Shown here: positions 5,377 through 11,785 of the stretch, piece by piece
Numbering within the stretch: the stretch's first letter is position 1
Layout of the letters: each line of letters starts with the position of its first letter
IMG/VR virus record: IMGVR_UViG_3300042304_001247
Span: 1-23,485 of that record
Strand: one strand, 5' to 3'
Length of the DNA: 23,485 nt
Source: a virus
Position numbers and translations under genes: made by a program
Notes under the pieces: model-generated
What the model was told of the DNA's origin: nothing
The model's input: the letters and a program-made list of their open reading frames with translations, nothing else
Database searches by the model: none

Positions 5377-6471
5377 ATGGACTCAAAAGAATTTCTTTAC
5401 AATTATCTAAACGCATTTTCACCAGTTGGTCAAGAGACCGAAGGACAGAAAATTTGGGCAGATTATATTAGACCATTTGCCGATCAAGTAAAAGTCGATG
5501 CTTATGGTACTGCTTATGGCATCTTAAAAGGCAGCACAGCTGACCAAGATTTATCGCACAGATACGCTGAGCCATATCGAGTAGTTTTAGAAGCACATTG
5601 TGATGAAATTGCATGGATCATTACTCAAATCGAAAAAGACGGTTACGTTCGAGTTAAAAGAGCTGGTGGATCTGATAATATGATCGCAGCTTCAAAATCT
5701 GTGATCGTACATACTCATAAAGGTCAAAAAGTTAAAGCATTCTTTGGTTCTCCAGCAGTTCATGTTAGAGAAAAATACACCGAAATGGGACCAGATCAGC
5801 ATGAATTATGGTTGGATTTTGGAGTTGATTCAGCTGACAAAGTAAAAGAACTTGGAGTTGAAGTTGGCTGTATGGTTACTTTTGACGATCAGTTTAGTGA
5901 GTTAGGTGACTATTATGTTGGTCGTTCATTGGATAATAAGATTGGTGGTTATATCATCGCTGAAGCTCTTTTACGCATTTCAAAAATGAATCATCGTTTA
6001 CCATTTGACTTATATGTAGTTAACTCAGTCCAAGAAGAGGTTGGCTTATTTGGAGCTCGTATGATTGCTCAAACTATCAAAGCTGATATTGCATTAGTAC
6101 ATGATGTTTGTCACAATACGAATCATCCAATGATGAATAAAGCCAAAGATGGCGATATTGAAGGTGGCAAAGGACCTTGTGTTGAATATACTGCACAAAA
6201 CCATCGCAAACTGATCAAACTTTATCGCGATACAGCCCATGATCTTGAGATACCACTTCAATTAACAGTTGGATCTTATGGAAATGATACAGTTTCTTTC
6301 TTCTTAGAGAATACTCCGACTGCAATTTTAGCAACACCATTGAAATACATGCACACAACGGTTGAAATGGCACATAAAGATGACGTTGAAAACGCTATTA
6401 CACTATTTGTCAATACTTTATTAAACCTAACGGTTTATGAAATCGAATCTATAAAAAATCCTAGAATCTAA
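5377..6471 (+). CDS. M42-family metallo-aminopeptidase
   Basis: A 364-residue, full-length member of the M42 glutamyl/deblocking aminopeptidase family, which usually forms tetrahedral dodecamers and trims peptides with two metal ions. The metal and catalytic residues are in the right order. H74 and D76 lie in EAHCDEI, D186 in GRSLDNKIGG bridges the metals, and E220/E221 in VQEEVGLFGA are the catalytic base and ligand. D243 lies in VHDVCH and H326 in YMHTTVEMAHKDDV. There is no signal peptide, so it is cytoplasmic or virion-internal. Phage copies of this cellular family are uncommon, and transfer from a bacterial or archaeal source is likely. The stop codon overlaps the start of the next gene (TAATG). 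The family call is strong; its purpose in infection is unknown. Confidence 0.9.
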   Translation: MDSKEFLYNYLNAFSPVGQETEGQKIWADYIRPFADQVKVDAYGTAYGILKGSTADQDLSHRYAEPYRVVLEAHCDEIAWIITQIEKDGYVRVKRAGGSDNMIAASKSVIVHTHKGQKVKAFFGSPAVHVREKYTEMGPDQHELWLDFGVDSADKVKELGVEVGCMVTFDDQFSELGDYYVGRSLDNKIGGYIIAEALLRISKMNHRLPFDLYVVNSVQEEVGLFGARMIAQTIKADIALVHDVCHNTNHPMMNKAKDGDIEGGKGPCVEYTAQNHRKLIKLYRDTAHDLEIPLQLTVGSYGNDTVSFFLENTPTAILATPLKYMHTTVEMAHKDDVENAITLFVNTLLNLTVYEIESIKNPRI

Positions 6472-6653
6472 TGGAAACCTACATTATTGTAAAAAACATC
6501 ACAACTGAAACTGGCACACTTCCAGTCCTAATTCTAGATGGTCACTCTGAAATATTAGAATTTGACGATTTAGAAAAAGCTGAAGATACCAGGCAAATGC
6601 TACAAGAAAATAGTGATTCAGGTCATGTTTATACGATCAGAACTATCAAATGA
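6471..6653 (+). CDS. small hypothetical protein
   Basis: A 60-residue acidic protein with no recognised family. Its ATG shares one base with the stop of the M42 peptidase gene (TAATG), so the two are probably translationally coupled. The sequence alternates short beta-like stretches (YIIVKNI, LPVLILDG) with an acidic helical segment (FDDLEKAEDTRQMLQEN) and a C-terminal strand (HVYTIRTIK). This would suit a small alpha/beta fold. No signal peptide or membrane segment is present. Confidence 0.6.
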   Translation: METYIIVKNITTETGTLPVLILDGHSEILEFDDLEKAEDTRQMLQENSDSGHVYTIRTIK

Positions 6654-6702
6654 AACAATTCCAAACAGCTTCGTATAAAATCTGTAACTTAAAAAATAAA
6701 GT

Positions 6703-7122
6703 ATGACCGTTTACCATTCATTTAAGAGATTATCACAGAAGTTGGCAATTAGAATGCATAGGGCTATGGATCCTGCACAGCACACTCAGCCAACAGAGTT
6801 TGAATTTGAAACTTTAGCAATTTGCAGATCACTAATTAATAGATCTAATTCAGAATTGTTAATTTCACCATTATCTGGTAAAAGATTTATCAAAAATTCA
6901 GATTCACAAATCTACTTTATTATTCAAGATGGCATGGTTGATATTATTAATCACACTTATTCTTATAATGTCAAAATTACTTTAAAGGCTTATCAGCGTT
7001 TGGTTAATGCCTTTGATATGGAAGTAGAATCTCGTCGCCAAGAAATGGAAGATGAGATCAGATCAAATGTAAAGCATTCATTAAAAACCATTTTTCAAAC
7101 ACTTTCAAATGAAGCAATCTAA
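6703..7122 (+). CDS. hypothetical protein
   Basis: A 139-residue soluble protein that I do not recognise. The N-terminus is basic and amphipathic (HSFKRLSQKLAIRMHRAM), the middle is alpha/beta (LLISPLSGKRFIKNSD, QIYFIIQDGMVDIIN), and the C-terminus is a long charged helix (FDMEVESRRQEMEDEIRSN) that could form a coiled coil. The middle segment reads like a small beta-hairpin unit that reports on a substrate or partner. The 3' end overlaps the next gene by 14 nt, suggesting one operon with the membrane protein that follows. Confidence 0.6.
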   Translation: MTVYHSFKRLSQKLAIRMHRAMDPAQHTQPTEFEFETLAICRSLINRSNSELLISPLSGKRFIKNSDSQIYFIIQDGMVDIINHTYSYNVKITLKAYQRLVNAFDMEVESRRQEMEDEIRSNVKHSLKTIFQTLSNEAI

Positions 7123-7363
7123 ACTGCTATTCCTAGGAGGCGCATTTACCATATTATTAATTGTTGGCTTTTGTGGCATGATTATTTGGGCATTTATTAC
7201 TAAAAGCGATAATGTACCATTTCAATCAGTCAAAGAAAAGAAAGATTCAGTAGCAATTGAGATCAAAGAAGTAAAAGTGCCAGTTTATGTTCATGACACA
7301 GTTACAATTAAAATTCCATGTCGTAAACAACACTGTGAAATAAAAACAGACACTGCACAATAA
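7109..7363 (+). CDS. small single-pass membrane protein
   Basis: An 84-residue protein with a Lys-rich start and one hydrophobic helix at about residues 6-30 (LLFLGGAFTILLIVGFCGMI...). A Lys/Val-rich extracytoplasmic or cytoplasmic tail follows, with two Cys (CRKQHC) near the end. The size and layout recall spanin-like or other small phage inner-membrane proteins, but no lipobox partner lies nested within it. It overlaps the previous gene by 14 nt, so it is translationally coupled to it. Function unknown. Confidence 0.6.
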   Translation: MKQSKLLFLGGAFTILLIVGFCGMIIWAFITKSDNVPFQSVKEKKDSVAIEIKEVKVPVYVHDTVTIKIPCRKQHCEIKTDTAQ

Positions 7364-7400
7364 TTTTGAAACAAAAAAGAAAACAAATATATAATTAACA

Positions 7401-7577
7401 ATGGAAAACTACAACAAAATCATCGCAGTTCTAGAAGAAGCTAGAGCAGATGCAGAAAAATTCTTTGAAAAAGGAAATAAAGCAGCTGGCACACGTGTTC
7501 GTAAAGCAATGCAAGATGTTAAAGCATTAGCACAAGCAGTACGCACAGAAGTTTCTGAAAAGAACAAAGAAGCGTAA
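7401..7577 (+). CDS. histone H1-like (Hc1-type) DNA-binding protein
   Basis: A 58-residue helical protein, MENYNKIIAVLEEARADA onward, containing FFEKGNKAAGTRVRKAMQDV. This matches the short histone H1-like proteins that are widespread in Bacteroidetes and their phages (KGNKAAGTRVRKAMQD is the signature). These bind DNA non-specifically through Lys/Arg on an amphipathic helix. In a phage it could help compact DNA or displace host nucleoid proteins. An AATATATAA motif lies 8 nt upstream of the ATG. The gene stands alone between the small membrane protein and the RNA block at 7578, and its frame ends 11 nt before the first stem of that RNA. The host-range inference leans partly on this gene. Confidence 0.82.
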   Translation: MENYNKIIAVLEEARADAEKFFEKGNKAAGTRVRKAMQDVKALAQAVRTEVSEKNKEA

Positions 7578-7587
7578 AACGCATTAA

Positions 7588-7710
7588 AGGTTTCTTACAG
7601 CAATAAAACAGCATATAGAACCGGTACATTGTAGGTTCGAGTCCTACCTCTTATCGAAAGATAATTGTGGCGAAATTGGTAAACGCGCTGGTAAGCAAAA
7701 ACAGAAACCT
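7588..7710 (+). ncRNA. tRNA-like RNA with halves in permuted order
   Basis: Reading 5' to 3', the region holds first a T arm (GTAGG-TTCGAGT-CCTAC, 7631-7647) and a 3' acceptor strand (CTCTTATC, 7648-7655). A GAAA linker (7656-7659) follows. Then come a 5' acceptor strand (GATAATTG, 7660-7667), TG, and a canonical D arm (GCG-AAATTGGTAAA-CGC, 7670-7686). The acceptor strands pair 6 of 8. The outer ends are joined by two helices, TTACAGC (7595-7601) with GCTG-g-TAA (7687-7694) and AGGTTTC (7588-7594) with GAAACCT (7704-7710). This is the topology of a circularly permuted tRNA, but no proper anticodon loop is visible. It could also be a recombined tRNA remnant. Confidence 0.45.
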
Positions 7711-7786
7711 GACCTTATTGGGATACCTACAGCAACTACACAAAACTTCAATCTATAATGAACCAAAATGTGTATCCCGTTATTTT
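7711..7786 (+). other. structured leader before tRNA-Thr
   Basis: GGGATAC (7720-7726) and GTATCCC (7772-7778) are perfect 7-bp complements enclosing 45 nt. The 3' arm ends 8 nt before tRNA-Thr, so it may be a processing stem or part of the preceding RNA. No gene-like frame is seen. Confidence 0.4.
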
Positions 7787-7859
7787 GCCTCCTTAGCTCA
7801 GCTGGTAGAGCAACTGATTTGTAATCAGTAGGTCGCTGGTTCGATCCCGGCAGGAGGCT
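7787..7859 (+). tRNA. tRNA-Thr (UGU)
   Basis: The acceptor GCCTCCT/AGGAGGC is perfect, the anticodon stem ACTGA/TCAGT carries loop TTTGTAA (UGU), and the T arm is GCTGG-TTCGATC-CCGGC. The discriminator is U7859. CCA is not encoded. Confidence 0.94.
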
Positions 7860-7897
7860 CACCTAACTTTTTTACCTTTTACATAGATATATAGTTT

Positions 7898-8587
7898 ATG
7901 GAAAAGTTAAAAAAGAAACAAGCCACTAGAAGAAAATATCATTACATTTATAAAACAATCTGTATCATTACAAATAAATTTTATATTGGAATGCACTCAA
8001 CTGACAACTTAGAAGATGGTTATATTGGTTCAGGTAAAAGACTTTGGTACTCAATAAACAAATACGGCAAAGAAAATCATACTTGTGAGATATTAGAGTT
8101 CTTAGAATCAAGAGAACTTTTAAAAGAAAAAGAAAAACAATTAGTTAATCAGGATCTTTTAAATGATTCAATGTGTATGAATCTTGCAATTGGTGGAGAA
8201 GGAGGCCATGGCTCTAAATTTTTAACTAAAGAACAATTAGCAAAAGGCGGTAAAAATTCTATGGCTATTATAAAATTACTTAGAGAAACTGATCCAGAAT
8301 ATGCTAAAATAAATAGTAAGTCTATATCAAAGTCATATTATAAGGCGATTGAAGAGGGAAGAAGAATACCAAAAGCTTGGGGTAATTGGACTGGTAGGAA
8401 ACACAAATTAGAAACTATTGAAAAATTAAAAGGTCATAGTCATCAAGTTGGTTTAAATAATTCCCAATATGGAAAATGTTGGATAACAAATGGAATTGAA
8501 AGCCAAAAGATTTACAAAGGCGATTCTATTCCAGAAGGCTGGAAATTAGGTCGTAAACAAATTTTGAAACAAAATAAAAACAATTAA
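7898..8587 (+). CDS. GIY-YIG free-standing homing endonuclease
   Basis: A 229-residue protein with an N-terminal GIY-YIG nuclease domain (YHYIYKT at 14-20, FYIGMHS at 28-34, DGYIGSGKRLWYSINKYG at about 40-57). It is followed by NUMOD-type DNA-binding modules (WTGRKHKLETIEKLKG, YGKCWITNGIESQKI, IPEGWKLGRK) in the C-terminal third. Such enzymes, like the T4 Seg family, cut a specific site in a related phage lacking the gene and spread it by repair. Its place beside tRNA-Thr and structured RNAs suggests insertion into a tRNA/ncRNA locus. It may have recombined the neighbouring RNA genes. AGATATATAG lies just upstream of the ATG. It has typical length for the family; the target is unknown. Confidence 0.88.
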   Translation: MEKLKKKQATRRKYHYIYKTICIITNKFYIGMHSTDNLEDGYIGSGKRLWYSINKYGKENHTCEILEFLESRELLKEKEKQLVNQDLLNDSMCMNLAIGGEGGHGSKFLTKEQLAKGGKNSMAIIKLLRETDPEYAKINSKSISKSYYKAIEEGRRIPKAWGNWTGRKHKLETIEKLKGHSHQVGLNNSQYGKCWITNGIESQKIYKGDSIPEGWKLGRKQILKQNKNN

Positions 8588-8597
8588 TATAACTATT

Positions 8598-8765
8598 ATG
8601 AACAAAGAACAATTTTTAGGATTTTTACGTCACACTTTAACTGTATTAGGTGGTGTATTAGTAGCAAGAGGTTATATGGATGATTCAATGTTAGCTGAAG
8701 GTGCAGGTATTATTACTGCTCTTGTAGGTTTTATTTGGTCAGCAGCTTCTAAGAAAACAGTATAA
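8598..8765 (+). CDS. holin-like small membrane protein (Pam3 gp28 type)
   Basis: A 55-residue protein, MNKEQFLGFLRHTLTVLG onward, with two hydrophobic helices at about residues 9-24 (LRHTLTVLGGVLVARG) and 34-50 (GAGIITALVGFIWSAAS). They are separated by a short acidic turn, and a Lys-rich tail (SKKTV) follows. Length and pattern match the small holins of the Pam3 gp28-like family, which sit in the inner membrane and time endolysin release. The endolysin of this window lies 6.6 kb downstream at 15224, not adjacent, so the lysis genes are dispersed. It follows the homing endonuclease by 10 nt. The identification is by overall likeness and hydropathy. Confidence 0.68.
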   Translation: MNKEQFLGFLRHTLTVLGGVLVARGYMDDSMLAEGAGIITALVGFIWSAASKKTV

Positions 8766-8846
8766 TTATATGGTGTCTCGGTACGCTCTGACGAAAGTTA
8801 ACGACGAGGTCTCGGTTGGCAGACGGCCTCTGATCCAACCCACATT
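8766..8846 (+). other. structured leader before tRNA-Gly(ACC)
   Basis: A stacked hairpin is seen: GGTTGG (8814-8819) with CCAACC (8835-8840), continuing as CAGA (8820-8823) with TCTG (8829-8832) around CGGCC. A second element upstream pairs CTCG (8777-8780) with CGAG (8805-8808) around a TGAC-GAAA-GTTA tetraloop hairpin. It ends 6 nt before the tRNA. Confidence 0.45.
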
Positions 8847-8922
8847 GCGAAAGTAGCTCAGCTGGTAGAGCTCCAGTTTACCAAACTGGAGGTCGCGGGT
8901 TCGAATCCCGTCTTTCGCTCCA
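8847..8922 (+). tRNA. tRNA-Gly with rare anticodon ACC, CCA encoded
   Basis: The acceptor GCGAAAG/CTTTCGC is perfect, the anticodon stem CCAGT/ACTGG carries loop TTACCAA, and the T arm is GCGGG-TTCGAAT-CCCGT. U73 (8919) is followed by encoded CCA. With T at position 33, the anticodon is ACC, reading GGU. G1-C72, C2-G71, C35, C36 and U73 are all glycine identity elements, supporting Gly. A34 is very unusual for a bacterial or phage tRNA-Gly. Confidence 0.85.
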
Positions 8923-8940
8923 CTTTTAATTCAAAACAAA

Positions 8941-9270
8941 ATGACTGAAAACGAAATTTTCAAATTCGGTGAGATTCAATATCTAACAGGACGCTTAGAT
9001 GAACTTTACTACAAAGCATTACCAAATGTCTTAGATCTACATGGTAACAGAGGTATTGATGCCAGAATCGGTAAATACTTAGATAAGTTAAAATCAGTTG
9101 ATGAGACAGCTTATTATCTTTACATGGTCGAGCATACTAATAGATCTCATGCCAGAACCAAAAGTCAAAAAGTAATTAAGAATATTTTAACTGAAGTTTT
9201 GGATCACGTGTCAGATGAGCCCTTAAAAGAAAAGATTCAAAGACATTTACATAAATACAGAAATGTATAA
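8941..9270 (+). CDS. hypothetical helical protein
   Basis: A 109-residue soluble, mostly helical protein that I do not recognise. Several segments look amphipathic (GEIQYLTGRLDELYYKAL, GKYLDKLKSVDETAYYLYMV, VIKNILTEVLDHVS, LKEKIQRHLHKY), and the mixed His/Lys-rich end could bind nucleic acid. It has no signal peptide. It follows tRNA-Gly(ACC) by 18 nt and may be on the same transcript. Its 3' end overlaps the next small gene by 8 nt. Confidence 0.6.
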   Translation: MTENEIFKFGEIQYLTGRLDELYYKALPNVLDLHGNRGIDARIGKYLDKLKSVDETAYYLYMVEHTNRSHARTKSQKVIKNILTEVLDHVSDEPLKEKIQRHLHKYRNV

Positions 9271-9388
9271 GATAATTTTAATGTTTTGTGCAGTTTTCAT
9301 GGTGTTGGTATTTGTAATGGAATATCCAACATGGAGACGAGCAAAAAGAAAAGCCAAAAGAAAAGCAGAACGAGAGAGAAATAAATAA
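9263..9388 (+). CDS. 41-residue membrane miniprotein
   Basis: A short frame, MYKIILMFCAVFMVLVFVME, followed by a strongly basic tail (WRRAKRKAKRKAERERNK). A single membrane helix with a positively charged cytoplasmic tail is the evident design. It overlaps the stop of the upstream gene by 8 nt and ends 3 nt before the secreted nuclease gene, so it sits in a tight operon, which supports its reality. Function unknown; it could be a membrane disruptor or an accessory lysis factor. Confidence 0.55.
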   Translation: MYKIILMFCAVFMVLVFVMEYPTWRRAKRKAKRKAERERNK

Positions 9389-9391
9389 GTC

Positions 9392-9985
9392 ATGAAGAAA
9401 CTATTATTGATAGCACTGCTATTAATTACAAATTTAACATACGCACAACACAGAAGAGACTCAGTTAGAATTAAGACTGATATTTTTGAAGTAGTTTATT
9501 CAGAAGTTTTAGAACAACCAAGATGGATTCAATATTATGTTGAATGTCCAGATGGAACAGCCCCAAGATCTGGCTTAGAATTTAGATCTTATCCCAAAGT
9601 TAAAACATCTGATGATTCAGATTACGTAAATAATGTTTACGACAAAGGTCACATGGCACCAGCTGCCGATTTTGCATGTGATAGGTTTACAATAGCCAAA
9701 ACATTTACTTATATCAATTGTGCTCTGCAACACCAAGATTTAAACAGAGGTGTTTGGAAAAACTTAGAAGTTTTCGAAAGAAATTTAGCTTTACGTGGCA
9801 TAAAGGTAAAAGTTACTATTAAAGTTGATTTTACCAATGCAAAGAAATTATCCACAGGAGCCACAATCCCAACAGGCTTTTGGAAAATGATAGAAGCAGA
9901 CGGAAAGGTTTATGAATTTTACTTTCTAAACGTAACTCCTACAAAATCAGATTTCATGTTATATCAAACTAATTGCTGTAAATAA
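9392..9985 (+). CDS. secreted DNA/RNA non-specific endonuclease (NUC1/Serratia type)
   Basis: A 197-residue protein with a clear signal peptide (MKKLLLIALLLITNLTYA, cut near residue 18). The catalytic core of the beta-beta-alpha-metal nucleases is intact: YDKGHMAPAADF with general base H87, and N118 plus E126 in LNRGVWKNLEVFE, the metal ligand pair with the expected spacing of eight. These enzymes cut DNA and RNA with Mg2+. Export to the periplasm suggests roles in degrading host or competitor DNA after lysis, or in superinfection exclusion. Its stop codon overlaps the start of the following gene (TAATG). The family call is strong; secretion by a phage is unusual but clearly encoded. Confidence 0.87.
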   Translation: MKKLLLIALLLITNLTYAQHRRDSVRIKTDIFEVVYSEVLEQPRWIQYYVECPDGTAPRSGLEFRSYPKVKTSDDSDYVNNVYDKGHMAPAADFACDRFTIAKTFTYINCALQHQDLNRGVWKNLEVFERNLALRGIKVKVTIKVDFTNAKKLSTGATIPTGFWKMIEADGKVYEFYFLNVTPTKSDFMLYQTNCCK

Positions 9986-10608
9986 TGCAATCAAATACAA
10001 ACCAAAATCGAGTACTACATATTGTAACTCGATGCAGTAGAATAAACAATATCATAACAGTTGGTCAATCTATTCCAGTAAAAGATGATGGAATACAATG
10101 GCATATTATCTTTGATGCAAACGTCTTAAAAGATGTTAGTACTGAGATTCTTAGCACATTGCAACGAGATTATAATGCTAAATTATACTTTGAATATTCT
10201 CAAAATGATTATCTTTACACAAGAATGAATAATGTCATTATTGATAATATCAAAGATGGTTGGGTATATTCTTTAGATGATGACAATATTTTACACCAAG
10301 AGCTGTTTGACAATTTTAAATTAAATTTAGATTTTTGTGAACAGTCTAACTTATTTGCAATGATTTTTAATCAAGATGTTTCATACAAAGATTGGACAGA
10401 TCTTGATGTTAGGTTTGCAAAACCAGAGAATATGCGAGTTACTAAAATTGATCTAGCCCAATTTATTTTACACAGAACTGTCTTTAATAATTTTGAGTTT
10501 GAAGCTAGATATGATGCAGATGGTCGATTTATAGAGAGACTGTACGAAAACAACCCAGATAGATTTTTATTCATAGACAAGATTCTATCATACTATAATT
10601 ATTTATAA
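9985..10608 (+). CDS. GT-A-like glycosyltransferase candidate
   Basis: A 207-residue protein starting within the stop of the nuclease gene (TAATG). The N-terminus (VLHIVTRCSRINNIITVGQSI) and the YSLDDDNILH segment at about residues 95-104 resemble GT-A glycosyltransferases, where a DxD motif holds the metal and sugar nucleotide. Here the acidic triplet is D98-D99-D100. Further on, DKILSYYNYL matches the usual C-terminal end of small phage glycosyltransferases. It lacks the clear acceptor-side motifs needed for a firm subfamily. With the epimerase at the left edge, it would fit a sugar-decoration pathway, but the two genes are 9 kb apart. Confidence 0.5.
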   Translation: MQSNTNQNRVLHIVTRCSRINNIITVGQSIPVKDDGIQWHIIFDANVLKDVSTEILSTLQRDYNAKLYFEYSQNDYLYTRMNNVIIDNIKDGWVYSLDDDNILHQELFDNFKLNLDFCEQSNLFAMIFNQDVSYKDWTDLDVRFAKPENMRVTKIDLAQFILHRTVFNNFEFEARYDADGRFIERLYENNPDRFLFIDKILSYYNYL

Positions 10609-11019
10609 ATGATGCAATTATTAAACACACACCCTATTAAGAAGTCCGATTTGGGCTTTCATGGCAATTTATTTGGTGGTAAACTAATGAGCTGGATTGA
10701 TTCAGCTGCAGCTTCTTATGCCATGGAATATTGTCACAATAGAAGAATGGTTACTGTTAGAATCGATGAATGCATCTTTAAAAAACCAGCAAAAGAAGGC
10801 AGTTTATTAAAGATCTACGGCCGAATGGAAAAGATTGGCACTACAAGTTGTGAACTTTACATGGAAGCCAGATCATTTAATGTTTACACTCATGGTGAAG
10901 AGGTGATTCTTGAAACTAATATTACATTTGTTCGTATAGATGAAGATGGCAATCCAATTCCAATCAGTGACAAAGTAAAAAAGCAGTTTAATGAAACAAA
11001 AGTAAAGAATGATATATAA
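10609..11019 (+). CDS. YciA-like hotdog-fold acyl-CoA thioesterase
   Basis: A 136-residue single hotdog domain. The N-terminal FHGNLFGGKLMSWIDSAAA matches the YciA/acyl-CoA thioester hydrolase signature (GGxLMxxxD with D31 as the likely catalytic acid). Also present are VTVRIDECIFKKPAKEGSL, the beta-strand region before the second part of the fold, and VILETNITFVRIDEDGNP near the end. Such enzymes release CoA from acyl-CoA in the cytoplasm. Two ATGs stand in tandem right after the preceding stop, and the first was taken. A thioesterase in a phage is unusual; it could alter membrane lipid precursors during infection. Downstream begins the non-coding RNA region. Confidence 0.83.
   Translation: MMQLLNTHPIKKSDLGFHGNLFGGKLMSWIDSAAASYAMEYCHNRRMVTVRIDECIFKKPAKEGSLLKIYGRMEKIGTTSCELYMEARSFNVYTHGEEVILETNITFVRIDEDGNPIPISDKVKKQFNETKVKNDI
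11011..11019 (+). promoter_or_regulatory. GATATATAA motif, candidate promoter of the 11036-11300 RNA
   Basis: The motif overlaps the stop codon of the thioesterase gene and matches the [GA]ATATATA[GA] element upstream of genes at 4287, 12566 and 20866. What follows is not a protein gene but a structured non-coding region, which favours a promoter over a translation signal. Confidence 0.4.
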
Positions 11020-11035
11020 ATATCAAAGAAAACGT

Positions 11036-11300
11036 TCTTAAAGATATTGGACCCAAGGTATACGCTGCACCGATATAAAGTATAATAACAGAGTTGAATA
11101 CGCAGTCACACAAAGTTATACCTTGCCTACAAGTTTGGAGCAACCTGAGTTTAGCGACTCAGATATGGCCGCGGTAATGATAGAGTAAAGGTAATTTAGT
11201 CGACCTCTACAGGCTTAGTCCCTCTGTACACCACTATCATCGTGCATCATGCTGTGAAGAGATGCTTTATAATGGGTAAGTGCTGAGCTTCAAACTTTTT
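11036..11300 (+). ncRNA. structured non-coding RNA, about 265 nt
   Basis: The 310-base gap between protein genes at 11019 and 11330 holds no gene-like frame but many perfect pairings. CAAGGTATA (11054-11062) pairs with TATACCTTG (11117-11125), enclosing CTGC/GCAG. Next are the hairpin CTGAGT-TTAGCG-ACTCAG (11145-11162) and ATGATAG (11177-11183) with CTATCAT (11234-11240) enclosing TACAG/CTGTA. GCATC/GATGC (11244-11265) follows. The stems are arranged side by side in order without conflict. GC content is visibly higher than in neighbouring genes, and a promoter-like GATATATAA lies just upstream. I find no tmRNA, RNase P or group I intron signature. Ends are approximate. Confidence 0.6.
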
Positions 11301-11329
11301 TATTTTAAAGAACATTAAACGAAAATAAT

Positions 11330-11785
11330 ATGTATTGGTATAAACTGTATAAAGAAATAAGATTGTGGTATATTTTCCGCAAAGTAGCCAAAGCTAATGA
11401 AGAATTCTTAGCTAATAACAATTTGCGAGTTGATTGGATCGGTAGGATCTATACCGTTCTTAATATGCCACCAGAAGTTTTGGCTTCTCCTGAAATAGCT
11501 CAAGAAGGTTGGGTATTTCAACAACTTCCAAAAATGACCAAAGTTTTAATGGAAATGGGTATTGCTGAAGCAGCCTTTCCTTCTATGGAAAAAATAGAAG
11601 GCACTGATGGCTTTTTAGTTGTCTTATGGCCAGAATTCGATAGACTTTCTTTTTGGTCTATTCTAGGTCACACTGTTTTGACTACAGTTATCATCATCCT
11701 TGCAAAATTAGGATTTAACTTAGCTGCCAATCATTGGGAAGCTATTAGTCAAATGTGTTCTAACACCTGGAATTACATTTTTTAA
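11330..11785 (+). CDS. hypothetical membrane protein
   Basis: A 151-residue protein with an aromatic, basic N-terminus (MYWYKLYKEIRLWYIFRK), a soluble middle (IGRIYTVLNMPPEVL, QQLPKMTKVLMEMGIAEAAF) and one membrane helix at about residues 107-129 (LSFWSILGHTVLTTVIIILA). The middle is reminiscent of conserved structural-region proteins in large Bacteroidetes phages, but I cannot name it. It follows the non-coding RNA by about 30 nt. Its stop codon overlaps the start of the nuclease gene (TAATG), so the two are likely co-translated. Confidence 0.6.
   Translation: MYWYKLYKEIRLWYIFRKVAKANEEFLANNNLRVDWIGRIYTVLNMPPEVLASPEIAQEGWVFQQLPKMTKVLMEMGIAEAAFPSMEKIEGTDGFLVVLWPEFDRLSFWSILGHTVLTTVIIILAKLGFNLAANHWEAISQMCSNTWNYIF

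Noticed and set aside
7644-7862. A minus-strand 72-codon frame reading LLPGSNQRPTDYKSVALPAEL
   Set aside because: It is the antisense translation of tRNA-Thr and the tRNA-like RNA; such peptides are a well-known annotation artefact over tRNA genes.
11036-11329. Possible group I intron (AAAGATATTGGACC resembles a P7 strand)
   Set aside because: The similar sequence is at the 5' end instead of the 3' end, the other core elements are not seen, and the region does not interrupt a recognisable gene.
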